DNA of 64,000 nucleotides from Saturnia japonica (lineage: Eukaryota > Arthropoda > Insecta > Lepidoptera > Saturniidae): NCBI GenBank assembly GCA_033032175.1, contig CM065308.1, forward strand, positions 22,994,952 to 23,058,951. Reading direction: 5' to 3'. This document shows, piece after piece, positions 10,499 through 19,996 of this stretch. The notes beneath the pieces are model-generated. The model saw only the letters and a list, made by a program, of their open reading frames with translations. It was not told where the DNA came from and searched no databases. Position numbers and translations under genes: made by a program. Positions within the stretch are counted from its first letter, which is position 1. The number at the start of each line of letters is the position of its first letter.

Positions 10499-11530
10499 CA
10501 GGATGGGCCAAGAAAGGCGTACAACTTTAAAAACACTCTTGCGTTTGAACCTTATGAGCGGGAGCTGCGCGGGTGGTGGATTACATGACGTAAATCAGTG
10601 TTTGAAGGAAAGTGTGATTCGATCATGGGTCAGAAAGTTCGACTCTCAAACAGAAGCCTGCGGGACGCCCAAGGTCAACAAAAACGGAAGACACAATTGA
10701 ACAAGTTAGAGCTTCAGTTCAACGTAATCCTGGTCTATTGACTCGCAATCAATCAGCCGAACTTGTGGTATCCAGAACTTCTTTGCGTCGCATTTTGTTG
10801 AAAGATTTGAATTTGCTCCCGTATAAAATTCAAGTTGTGCAAGAATTACTGCCAAATGACCTAATTTTACAACAAGCCTTTGTTGAAACAATGTTGGAAC
10901 GCTTTCAAAGTTTCAACAATATTCTGTTCCCCGACGACGCCCATTTTCACTTAAATGGGCATGTCAATAAACAGAATTGCCGTTACTGGGCTGCAGAGAA
11001 CCCACGTGTAAAACATCAAAAGCCTCGTATTCGCCGAAAGTAACCGCTTGGGCGGCCATATCAGCACACGGAATTATCGGACCCTATTTCTTTGAAAATC
11101 AACAAAGGCAATCTGTCACTGTAAATTCCGACCGATACATAGCTACGTTAAAGGATTTTTTCTTTTCGCAACTGCAACAATTTGAAGCCTATAATCGTGC
11201 GACGTGGCTTCAACAAGACGTGTGACATGCCATACATCTAACGTCACCGGACTTTTTCATGTGGGTATCCCTGAAAAGTAGAGTCTACTCCAATAACCCA
11301 GCCACGATTAACCAGTTGAAGATGTGCAATGTGTCAGCGAGTTTTTACCAATTTGAGGTTCAGATTCGAGGAATGTTTGCAGCGGGATGGTGAACACCTG
11401 AATGATGTAATTTTTAAGAAATAAATTTCCCAGATGTCTATTTTAATTGAAATAAAGATGCGTATGTGTATAGTGTTTTGTTTTGTTTAAATTGTTTTTT
11501 AAAATTCGCAAATCTTTCTGGCCCATCCTG
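10499..11530 (+). mobile_element. Tc1/mariner-type element, internally deleted, ends visible
   Basis: Left end CAGGATGGGCCAAGAAAG and, reading inward from the right, CAGGATGGGCCAGAAAG form terminal inverted repeats. TA precedes the left end (10497-10498) but TT follows the right end. Frames give a paired-type DNA-binding region (near 10700-10830), FPDDAHFHLNGHVNKQNCRYW with the first Asp, VTAWAAISAHGIIGPYFFEN, TWLQQD with the second Asp, then TSPDFFMW with the third. The third Asp follows far too closely, so 100 or more bases are deleted near 11225. The style resembles the long-spacing DD41D-like mariner group, by inference. Stops and frameshifts make it inactive. Confidence 0.8.
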
Positions 11531-12146
11531 TTGGGGAGCGAATCATGAAGCCTACCTTAGGATCGATCTGGCATCCTTCGGGAATGTGTGATCAGCGTGG
11601 TCTTCTGTGGGCGGGCGCCCGGCGCAGTCCGCGCCTGGTGTAGCTATTTCAATGGGATTCAGCGCGATACGCAGGGTGAATTCTTGTCCATAGGCTGGGT
11701 GTCTGATGCTTTCACTCTCACTCACACTATAATCTTTCCACTCGCGACAATTAGTAGGTATTTTAGGTGGGTTTCTTCCAAGCCATGTAATGGCGTCGGG
11801 CACGATATAAGCACTTGTATATTGGTGATGCGAGGCATACAAAAGATACACGTCTCGACTCAGTGGTGGTTGCCGGACGAACTACGACACCAACATCGCC
11901 TGCCCTTGTAATGCGAGGGCGCATCATGCGGTTGCGGCCAATCACAGCTTGAGATGGTTATCCAATTTTGGACAACCTGACTCGCCCGTACCAACATCAG
12001 AAAAGTAATACTTGTCTATATGTAGTCACGTTGAGAAACTAATCACAATGAAATTGTGCAACTAAGTATTATGATATAATAAGAAAATTGTTTTGGTACG
12101 AAACACATCCTGTATTTAATAAGGTTTGTTTGAAGCCGACATTCGT
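11531..12146. other. GC-richer interval, no gene assigned
   Basis: A reverse-strand frame (11552-11851) and others overlap here, but I recognise no motif and the frames conflict. Probably an old repeat. Confidence 0.35.
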
Positions 12147-12371
12147 CCTTCCTGCGCTTTAGTTTGCCCTCAAACTAATATTTAAAAACATTTAATTTTT
12201 ATCAATATCGAATTTTTTAAATGTCGTTTTTTCCTATATCTTGTATTGATGTCTATACCTATATTATATATTTATATATTGATCTATATAGTATATTGAT
12301 GTCTATACATCAATGTGTTTTATATCGATTCGGCCTTCCTGTACTTTAGTTTGCCCTCAAACTAAAATTTA
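12147..12371 (+). repeat. 38-bp direct repeat pair with internal hairpins
   Basis: Copies at 12147-12184 and 12334-12371 each contain the hairpin TAGTTTG-CCCT-CAAACTA. The spacer carries ATTGATGT-CTAT-ACATCAAT at 12295-12314. No coding content. Confidence 0.65.
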
Positions 12372-12660
12372 TAAAAAATAATCATTATCAATCTCCATTA
12401 ATCTAGTTTTTATCAGTCTTGATCAACCCAATCTCCATTAGTCCTATCAGTCTACATCACTTCGATATCCATCATTCTACATCACTCTAATCTCCATCAG
12501 TCTGCATCACTTCAATCTCCATTTGTCTCCATCAATCTCCAGTGTTGTATGAATGTCAATCACTTCATTGTCTTGTATCGACATCAATCTGTTCATCGCC
12601 TTACATCGAAATCAATCTCGTCAATCTATTAACATCGATCCATTCAATATCTATGTATAT
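12372..12660 (+). repeat. degenerate short-period tandem repeat
   Basis: Variants of ATCA-TCTCCAT and TCTACATCACT recur many times over about 250 bases with a period near 12-24. It is strand-biased (C and T rich). Confidence 0.6.
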
Positions 12661-12837
12661 GGATATGTTCAATGTATATATGTAGAAACAATATAAAATA
12701 TAAATCTCAATTTCTATATACTTCAAAACCAATCACTTCTTGGAAGCTATACTAAATCAAGACAGCCTTGAACCAATCAATTTTCAAGGACTTACGTCCA
12801 TTCTTCTTCCGACATCGTTCTTGCCGGTGCGACAGTC

Positions 12838-12935
12838 GTCATGGTCGTCAGCCATCACGACCAAACGGCCATCAGTCACCACGGTCAGATGGTAATCACG
12901 GCAATCACGGCCAGGCGGTCATTATGCGTATTTTT
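12838..12935 (+). repeat. imperfect repeat of CATCACGG-type units
   Basis: Units such as CATCACGACCA, CATCAGTCACCACGGTCA and AATCACGGCAATCACGGCCA follow each other over about 90 bases. Overlapping frames are not taken as genes. Confidence 0.5.
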
Positions 12936-13194
12936 TTTTCAAATGAAAATTAAACAAACTAGTCAGTTATGCTCGAGGAAAGAAGTCTTGGTCTGTCCCA
13001 CTTCTCACATATATACTGAAATAAGAAGCATAATATCACAGGCTTAGTATTAGAGAAACAACGTAACGTATTCACACTTTTATTCCTTGTTCGATACTGT
13101 TTTTAACATGATTCAATAATCCTTTTATAATACAACTAGATGTGCCCCACGATTTCAACCGTGTTAATTATATCAGACAAATACCGCGCCGCCA
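12936..13194. other. intergenic, no gene seen
   Basis: AT-rich. The last part (13150-13194) may be the start of repeat family Z. Confidence 0.35.
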
Positions 13195-13282
13195 TAGCCC
13201 CCGTGTATCTATCATAATTGTTCTTCTCGTAAGTACAAACTATATTAATTTTTGATTATCTTCTAAACTTTGTATCCAAATA
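13195..13282 (+). repeat. repeat family Z, left half (split by RTE)
   Basis: CATAATTGTTCTTCTCG and TTGATTATCTTCTAAACTTT, then the duplicated site ATCCAAATA (13274-13282). The order matches the repeat at 7130-7300; the other half resumes at 14751. Confidence 0.65.
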
Positions 13283-14750
13283 ATAATAATAATAGCCTTT
13301 TATTTTCTGAAACTTATACTAGTACATATTTTTTATTCAAAAAAACTTCATCGACAACCGCTTCAGCTTGTCCTAAGACATAGGCCTCTTCCAGCGACTT
13401 CTACAGGTTCCTTTGTTTAGCAGCCCTCATCCACGTTCCTCCTGCTACCTTTTTTAAATCGTCTGCCCATCTAATTTGCGGTCTTCCTTTTTTTCTCCTC
13501 CCATCTCTTGGATACCACTCTACAATATATTTTGTCCATTTTACTAAACTTTGTCGAAGCATATGTCCTGTCCAACGCCCTTTTTGTTGTTTTATTATTT
13601 GTGATATTTTAATTGTTTTTGATATTTTTTTGATGGTAGTTATTCTTATCTTATCTTTCAATTTTATGTTTAATATTTTTCTTTCTATATTGTTTTGGCA
13701 TACTTCTAGTTTTTATAATTTTTTTGTGTTAAATCCCAAGATTGACATCCATAAGTCATTATAGGTATAATACACGTATTAAATACTTTAAACTTATTTT
13801 TTGTTGGTATTTCTTCAGCTTTCATAACTTCTTTAAGTGACCAGAATTTTTTCCAAGAGTTATTTATTCTTCTTTCAATTTCTTTATTTGTTTGATCTAG
13901 TGGTGAAATAATTTGACCCAAATATACATATTCTTCGACGAACTCAATAACATTGTCATTTAATTTTATTTCTACCGATAACTAATTTTGAGGACTGTTT
14001 GTCATGATCTTTGTTTTAGTTGTATTCATAGTGAGTCCGACTTTTTTGCTTTGAGCGTCTAATTCTTGTAACATTACTTGTAAGGTTCCAGGATTATCTG
14101 TTAAAAGAATGACATCATCTGCGAACCTTAAATGATTTAGATGTCTATCATTTATATTTAAGCCATATTCATTCCAGTTTTATTGTCTCATGACGTTTTC
14201 GAACACTGCTGAAAAGATCTTTGGTGACAAGGGATCATCTTGTCGAACTCCTCTTTTTATATCAAATTCTTCTCCGGTTTTCTCTAGTTGTATTTTTGCT
14301 TTATTATTATTGTATATATTTTTGATAATTCTAATCAATTTCCGTGGGACCCCTTGGTCACAAAGTTCTCTCCAAATTTCATTGTGTTTGAGTGTATCAA
14401 AAGCTTTATTGTAATCAATAAAGGCTATATAATATTCTTTTCCGTATTCTTTGAATTTTTCCATTATATGTTTTATTACTAAAATATGATCTATGGTGGA
14501 GAAATGCTTACGGAAATCCGCTTGCTCTGGAGGTTGATTTTCTTCAAATATTTTTGTTTTACGTCCAAGCACTAATTTGGAAAATATTTTATAGGTATTG
14601 GCCATTAAACTAATGGGTCGATAATTATTAATTTGATTTTTTTCACCTGTTTTATGTAGGAGAACTATAGTGGATTTTGTCCATTGGTCTGGTATTTATT
14701 CTGTTTTTAAGATTTCAATTGAATAGGTTTGTAATCGGATTTCATATAAC
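13283..14750 (-). mobile_element. RTE-clade LINE, 5'-truncated, with 9-bp duplication
   Basis: Reverse-strand frames give reverse transcriptase pieces: YYIAFIDYNKAFDTLKH, IKRGVRQDDPLSPKIFSAVF, HLRFADDVILL (the catalytic Asp pair), then EEYVYLGQIISP, IMTYGCQSWDLTQK and the RTE-typical tail WTGHMLRQSLVKWTKYIVEW, GRRKKGRPQIRWADDLKKVA. The 3' end is an ATT repeat at about 13283-13296. ATCCAAATA flanks both sides (13274-13282, 14751-14759). The element is 1,468 bp, lacks the endonuclease half and carries several frameshifts. Confidence 0.88.
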
Positions 14751-14820
14751 ATCCAAATAGCATACTTTAAAAAGCAAAATTTTACTTTATAAAATTGTCG
14801 TTATGGTGAAGTAACTTTTG
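14751..14820 (+). repeat. repeat family Z, right half
   Basis: ATCCAAATAGCATAC, then AAAGCAAAATTTTACTT and ATAAAATTGTCGTTATGG, continuing the order seen at 7240-7295. Confidence 0.6.
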
Positions 14821-15303
14821 TTTGTAAGGATCAATATGTCATGTTTAGAAATAGTGCTTATAAATCACTTTTTAATTTGCAACAAATCTTTGTCTCAAAA
14901 TACCTTATTGTGGCTTATGAATAAGAGATAGATATATGTTATCGCTGACTTTTTTAAATATACTTAGAACCAATATTCTTGTAGAACATTGTATTTCCGT
15001 ATCATTAACGATTATGCCACCAGCATCAGCAGCACTTAAAGCAGTTCGGGAGAGCCTCGACTTCCGATTTGCGTAACAAAAATCAATATTTAAGGATTTC
15101 TGAAAATTGTAGCCTAATCTTAAATAGCATAAGCTTCGAAAGTCTGGCTATCATATAGAAAAAGGATTTTTTGAATCCGACTGGTAATTCCAGAGATTAG
15201 CGTGTTTAAACAAACAAACAAACAAAAAAACCTATTCCGCTTTATTATATTAGTATAGATAGATAGATTTCTGTTTAGCACAATTATGCACAGATGGCGC
15301 GGG
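14821..15303. other. old repeat sequence, no gene
   Basis: The block at 15183-15262 (GAGATTAGCGTGTTTAAACA, then ACAAACAAAC and TTATATTAGTATAGATAG) resembles the end of a dispersed repeat I know from lepidopteran genomes. Nothing coding. Confidence 0.4.
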
Positions 15304-15375
15304 CGTGCCGAAACAACTTCGGCTACAATATAATTCAAACCGGATACACCGATTGATAACGGCAGTCGTTTTATA
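15304..15375 (+). repeat. short repeat, second copy of 10426-10498
   Basis: GTGCCGAAACAACTTCGGCT...GATTGATAACGGCAGTCGTT. Here no mariner-like element interrupts it. Confidence 0.6.
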
Positions 15376-15427
15376 TATTAAATATGTTTTGTATGAAGCC
15401 AACAATAGAACCTATTGTTTTAGAAGC

Positions 15428-15520
15428 AATGCAGATGGTTCAGCGGTAGCGTGTACGGACTCCGCGTCGATCGACGCGAGTTCTAATCCCTCAGCTTTCG
15501 GGATGGAAAACATTGTGATG
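15428..15520 (+). repeat. tRNA-like SINE remnant with Pol III promoter boxes
   Basis: TGGTTCAGCGGT (15436-15447) resembles an A box and AGTTCTAATCC (15479-15489) a B box; the gap of about 31 bases is normal for a type 2 Pol III promoter. A complete tRNA cloverleaf cannot be drawn, so it is read as a SINE head and not as a tRNA gene. Confidence 0.5.
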
Positions 15521-15792
15521 AAGCCGTAGCATGGTGGGAGGTTCTAATGTCCGCTTGGCAGCCGGCAGCCGACAGCGTAGTGTTAGGAAGCGCGCGCGCA
15601 TCGACGCGATCTTATCTATATAAGTTGAGGTAATCACTCGCACGTTGCTTAATCTAAACGTAACTGAAATTGAAGTTAATGTATAATTTTATAATATGAC
15701 ATATTTTTCAATATTTAGTAATTTCCGATAACGCTATAATCAGTTTTATCATATCGATTATGTACTGTCGTTATTATCAGTATTTACCTGAC
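15521..15792. other. interval without a gene; possible core promoter
   Basis: TATATAA at 15617-15623 follows a GC-rich block with direct GCAGCCGGCAGCCG repetition. This could be part of an unrecognised LTR or repeat. No frame with motifs. Confidence 0.3.
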
Positions 15793-15826
15793 TGCGAAAA
15801 AGGAGGGTTATATTTTTCGAGCATAT
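15793..15826 (+). repeat. repeat family X, left half (split by CR1-like LINE)
   Basis: GCGAAAAAGGAGGGTTATAT and CGAGCATAT match 5350-5383; the continuation TATCTCTTTGGCACGC appears only at 17161. Confidence 0.7.
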
Positions 15827-17160
15827 TATTTTATTTATTATTTGGTAAGACACACTAGCAGCTAATTAGCTGATGCGTGCGTATCAAATAGCTTGGAGAT
15901 ATCTTCCTTGTCCAATCTGCTCTTAAAGGAAGTTATGGTAAGAGCCATCACAACTTTATCTGGAAGTTTGTTCCATGCTGTGACCACTCTGTTAGGCAAG
16001 AAATGCTTCATTGGGTTTCTTTTTGCTGGGAATTCCCAAAGTTTCAAGGGATGACCTCGTAGGTGTTTATTTTCATTTGACTTAAACATATCTTTAAGGC
16101 TGGGCACATCGTAATAATTAGTGAGGATTTTATAAGTTTCGATTAACCTGCCTCTTTGTCTACGCTGTTCTAGTGTGGTAAGGCCAAGGTTTATGAGGCG
16201 CTGTTCATAGGGTAAGTTACGCATTGCATACACCATCTTAGTAGCCCTTCTCTGTACATTATCAATGAGCTTAATGTCTTTTTTGAAGTAGGGATCCCAG
16301 ATAATATAAGCATGTTCAAGAAGTGGTCTTATATAGGTCTTGTATAACTTTATAAAAGTTTTAGCTGTTGCCTTGCGAATGATATAAAGGATCGAATTAG
16401 TTTTCTTCACAACCCCAAGCACATGAGTTCCCCATTTAAGATCTTTGGATACTGTAACTCCCAAGTCCCTTTGTGTTTCAACTGCGGTTAATTGCTCACC
16501 ACTAAGATAGTATACCTGACAAGGATTATTACTACCAATGTGTAGCACGGAGCACTTATTCACATTTAAAGTTAGAAGCCAGTCATGAGTCCACTTAAAA
16601 ATCGCATTAAGGTCATTCTGTATAGCTTGCCAGTTGCTTCGAGGGTTAGCAAAAAATTTGGTATCATCAGCAAAAAGCGAAAAAGGTAGTTGCAGAGTAT
16701 TTTTCAAGTCTGAGAGGTACAAGATAAAGAGCAATGGACCAAGCACCGAACCTTGAGGAACGCCACTGAGGACACTTCGCGGATCGGACATGACTTCGCC
16801 AATGCGCACCCGAAACGTTCTACCAGAAAGGAAGTCGCATATCCAGGCTAAAATGCTCCCACGTATGCCAAGGTGTTCCTATTTGCGTATGAGGCGTTTC
16901 AGAGGAACACGGTCGAATGCCTTCTCATAATCCAAGTAAACGATATCTGTTGTCTGTCCATTACTATGGTTCCGTGTCCACTCGTTTAAGCAATTTAGTA
17001 AATTGGTTGTAACAGATCGTTTTGGGATGAAACCATGCTGCTCATCCAGGGTAATCTTTTCATGTATTAGAAATTCTCTTATGTGGCAAGCTATCATCTT
17101 CTCCATGATTTTGCACAATACACTGGTCAAACTTATGTATGTATATGTATATGTATGTAT
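15827..17160 (-). mobile_element. CR1-like LINE, 5'-truncated, inside repeat X
   Basis: The reverse strand carries a reverse transcriptase in two open pieces (16879-about 17140 and 15862-16809) ending in an AT-rich A-type tail at 15827-15845. The 5' edge is a TATGTA microsatellite at about 17133-17160. Target-site duplication is at most TAT. The flanks are the two halves of repeat X. Confidence 0.82.
15862..16809 (-). CDS. CR1-like reverse transcriptase, C-terminal 315 residues
   Basis: The frame starts inside the RT domain: LSGVPQGSVLGPLLFILYLS, then FSLFADDTKFF (the Asp pair), TQRDLGVTVSKDLKW, LYKTYIRPLLEHAYIIWDPY, and the CR1-style thumb/tail VQRRATKMV, LGLTTLEQRRQRGRLIETYK and FLPNRVVTAWNKLPDKVVMA. 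It would copy LINE RNA at the target site. The upstream piece (FDRVPLKRLI) is in another frame, so at least one frameshift or stop separates the halves. The first codon is an internal Met and not a true start. Confidence 0.85.
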   Translation of the reverse strand: MRIGEVMSDPRSVLSGVPQGSVLGPLLFILYLSDLKNTLQLPFSLFADDTKFFANPRSNWQAIQNDLNAIFKWTHDWLLTLNVNKCSVLHIGSNNPCQVYYLSGEQLTAVETQRDLGVTVSKDLKWGTHVLGVVKKTNSILYIIRKATAKTFIKLYKTYIRPLLEHAYIIWDPYFKKDIKLIDNVQRRATKMVYAMRNLPYEQRLINLGLTTLEQRRQRGRLIETYKILTNYYDVPSLKDMFKSNENKHLRGHPLKLWEFPAKRNPMKHFLPNRVVTAWNKLPDKVVMALTITSFKSRLDKEDISKLFDTHASAN

Positions 17161-17262
17161 TATCTCTTTGGCACGCTCTGTAACCAAACGACTTGTTGGA
17201 TTTTAGGTCGTTAGATTCGTCTTGATTGTGGAAGTGACATAGGCTATATATGTTTAGCGACA
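17161..17262 (+). repeat. repeat family X, right half
   Basis: TATCTCTTTGGCACGCTCTG, then GGTCGTTAGATTCGTCTTGA and GTGACATAGGCTATAT, as at 5381-5478. Confidence 0.7.
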
Positions 17263-17274
17263 TCTACATAGCGA

Positions 17275-17560
17275 CACATAGCGACATCTATCGAGCCACA
17301 TACGACGCATCCTCCATCGCGCTATAGAAATTAACTCTTCAATTGAGTATATATACAAGAACCCGACTACAACCGTTGACCAAGTCCGGTGAAGCTGTAA
17401 AGGCCGCAGCGGCTCTGTTTTTGGATAGGGCCCCTAAGGCTAACAGTGTAGTCAGTTAAAAAAAAAAAAAAAACAACCTTTGGGCAGATGCCTGCCAGAC
17501 TTAACTCCCGTCTGGTCGGAGGATCCTCCCTTTTCTATGGCGGATGAGGAACTTTACCCT
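17275..17560 (+). repeat. dispersed repeat family Y, split by a Jockey tail
   Basis: GCGACATCTATCGAGCCACA, ATATATACAAGAACCCGACT, then after an insertion GGGCAGATGCCTGCCAGACT and CGTCTGGTCGGAGGATCCTC. A reverse-strand copy without the insertion lies at 36245-36415. Confidence 0.75.
17379..17473 (+). mobile_element. 95-bp Jockey 3' end with A tail and 10-bp duplication
   Basis: AAGTCCGGTGAAGCTGTAAA through CTAACAGTGTAGTCAGTT, then a run of A, equals the 3' end of the Jockey family at 23063 and 25131. The flanks ACAACCGTTG (17369-17378) and ACAACCTTTG (17474-17483) form a duplication with one mismatch. It is an extreme 5' truncation. Confidence 0.85.
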
Positions 17561-18087
17561 CCCTTTATCACTTCTGCTAAATATGTATTATTATAATATT
17601 TAAGTACGACGACTGGGAATCAAACAAAAAGTAGAAATAGAAAATTTTATTTTTTTGTAGTCGTGTTTTCTTTCCTTTATAATAATTAAATTTTAAAATG
17701 GCAAAATGTTTTCATTATAATACATACACATATACGACGAGGCGCTGACATTAAAGGAACACGCGTATCCGATTACATGATTTTAAAGATATTTTAATTT
17801 TTCAAGTTTACTCTTAAATAATCGATTATCATATAAAACCCCAGGGAATTTTATGTATGTACTAAAACTCAGCCTCGCGGAGTACCTACATCACGTTTAA
17901 TTTTAGTTAATTATATAAACCGCGTCGTATACTTGCGGTCTCTTTCGACGTTGCAAAGGCACCTGGTCTGCTAGTACACATGTCGCGATGTATCACGAAT
18001 ATAAAATAATGTGAGTAAAAATATCGTGAATATATATAATACTTCGACGAATATAAAATAATGTGGGTAGAAAACTCGTGCCGGCGC
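17561..18087. other. AT-rich interval, no gene seen
   Basis: Contains the repeated phrase CGAATATAAAATAATGTG (about 17997-18014 and 18049-18066), just upstream of the promoter-like site at 18088. Confidence 0.4.
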
Positions 18088-18119
18088 TATATAAACAGGC
18101 ATCTTGGTCGGAGTTCAGT
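18088..18119 (+). promoter_or_regulatory. TATA box and initiator before a tandem array
   Basis: TATATAAA (18088-18095) and TCAGT (18115-18119) are 29 bases apart from the first T of TATA to the initiator A, the spacing expected of an arthropod core promoter. Transcription would run straight into the 92-bp repeats. It may be part of a retroelement LTR. Confidence 0.45.
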
Positions 18120-19240
18120 TGCCAGGCCGCCTGCGGGCACCAATAACATGACAGTGTTGATTCCCATCTTATATTAACAGATATAGTTATGTCAGTTAGT
18201 TTAACGATACATCAGACTGTCTGCTGACAGAGACATAGAACAATCAGTTACAATATGACCAGTCTCAGTATGTATAATGTACTCTGTGATAACCAGATGG
18301 ATATAGTTTAACTGGAAGGTTAGTTTTACCAGATGATTGGTAAAACCACAGAATAGTTCAGTCAGTATCAGATATCAGTTGCAACTTAGTTAACCGAGGT
18401 ACTATATGAATTACCAGGCTGCCTGCGGGGTGGCAAACGGTCACAGTTCAATGTATGTGTTAAGCATAACCATTTCAGATGTCAGTTAAAGTTACAGATT
18501 AGTTGCCAGGCTGCCTGCGGTGCAGTAATCAGTCACAGTTCAATGTATGTGTTAAGCATAACCATTTCAGATGTATGTTAACGTTACAGATAAGTTGCCA
18601 GGCTGCCTGCGGGGCAGTAATCAGTCACAGTTCAATGTATGTGTTAAGCATAACCATTTCAGATGTATGTTAACGTTACAGATTAGTTGCCAGGCTGCCT
18701 GCGGGGCAGTAATCAGTCACAGTTCAATGTATGTGTTAAGCATAACCATTTCAGATGTATGTTAACGTTACAGATTAGTTGCCAGGCTGCCTGCGGGACA
18801 GTAATCAGTCACAGTTCAATGTATGTGTTAAGCATAACCATTACAGTAAATGTTAACGTTACAAATTAGTTGCCAGGCCGCCTGCGGGGCTGTAATCGTT
18901 CACAGTGCAATGTATGTGTTAAGCGTAACCATTTCAGACGGCGGTTATTAGTTACCGGCCGCCTGCGAGGCACAAGAAGCTTACACCAATTTGTGTATGT
19001 TAACCATTTCAGTCGACAGTTAGTTTTGAGGTAACAAGATGTCAACTACACCAGTCAGTTTATGTTAACCGTTACAGTTGTCAGGGTTATTAGATAATTT
19101 CAGAGATCCATTTCCAGATCCTGCGGGGTAGCAAGATGTGCGTGGCAGCAAGGGCAGCAAGATGTGCGGTGCAGCAAGATGTTAACTAAATCAATCAGTG
19201 TATGTTAACCGTTACAGTTAACAGCTTCTCTCCTGCAAAA
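18120..19240 (+). repeat. 92-bp tandem repeat array (minisatellite), degenerate at edges
   Basis: The landmark TTGCCAGGCTGCCTGCGG recurs at 18503, 18595, 18687, 18779 and, with one change, at 18870: spacing 92, 92, 92, 91. Related units stand at about 18120, 18411 and 18952. Each unit also has GTATGTGTTAAGCATAACCA and TGTTAACGTTACAGATTAG. Between 18140 and 18400 and after 19000 the units become irregular. Because 92 is not a multiple of 3, the long frames across it shift register and are not treated as proteins. Confidence 0.88.
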
Positions 19241-19304
19241 ATACTAGGTATCACACATTTACTTATTCAGAGTAATACGATTTATTAGGTAATTAGGGAA
19301 TTTA

Positions 19305-19830
19305 ATCATATTGTTACTTGTGACGAAAAACGGATTCACAACAATCGAAACGGCTCATCATAGTGGTTGAACCCAGGAGAACCAACCTAATCCTGTCCCA
19401 AGCGTAAGTTGTCCCGGAAAAAGGGAACAGGTGAGTGTTTGGTGGACCAGTTCTGGTGCCATAAACTACAGCTTCCTAAGATCTAGCTAGACAAAAACTG
19501 CAGATCTGTATCGTTAATAATTGCAAACCATGATAGAAAACCTAGCGTTAAACAACTGAGACCACTGCTGTTTCAAGACAACACTAGACCCCATAATTCA
19601 CGACAGATGGTCGCTTAATTTGAGGAACTGCGGTTGGAATTACTCCGATAACCACCGTACTCCCGGACCTTGATTCAACAGATTTCCATTTTTCGGTATT
19701 TTGTCAATTTCTTGCAAAGAAAGAATATCAGTTCCGATGAGGCTGTCCAAACCTCCTGGAAAGATTTTATTGATTTGCGCTCCACAATTTTTTGCCAATT
19801 TCGTTTTTAGTTTTCCCCATAGAATTATGA
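19305..19830 (+). mobile_element. mariner remnant (catalytic half only)
   Basis: Starts at the first catalytic block (VTCDEKRIHN) and continues through the second (LFQDNTRPH) to the C-terminal region (ISCKE...SDEAVQT), with several frameshifts. It is the same family as 1-880 and 8866-9850. The N-terminal DNA-binding half is absent. Confidence 0.82.
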
Positions 19831-19996
19831 ACTCGGCGTGTTTGAGTATAGAACCAGAACAACGCTCTCGCCTGTCTTACCATCTATACATAAATTTTTC
19901 ATCTATGTCTTCCCCGACGCCTGTACCTACGCTCAGTCTGTTCACGCGTTTCGTCCAGTGCTTATCTCTGTCAAAATAATACTTTTACGAAGCAAA

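Noticed and set aside
11552..11945. Reverse-strand frames as a host gene
   Set aside because: No motif, no splice sites that fit, and overlapping frames of similar length in both directions.
15428..15520. Functional tRNA gene
   Set aside because: A- and B-box-like sequences are present, but no full cloverleaf or acceptor stem can be drawn.
18571..18869. Repetitive forward frames over the 92-bp array
   Set aside because: The unit length is not a multiple of three, so the frame changes in each unit; they are read as a by-product of the repeat.
18120..19240. CRISPR array
   Set aside because: Units are contiguous 92-bp repeats without unique spacers, in a eukaryotic setting.
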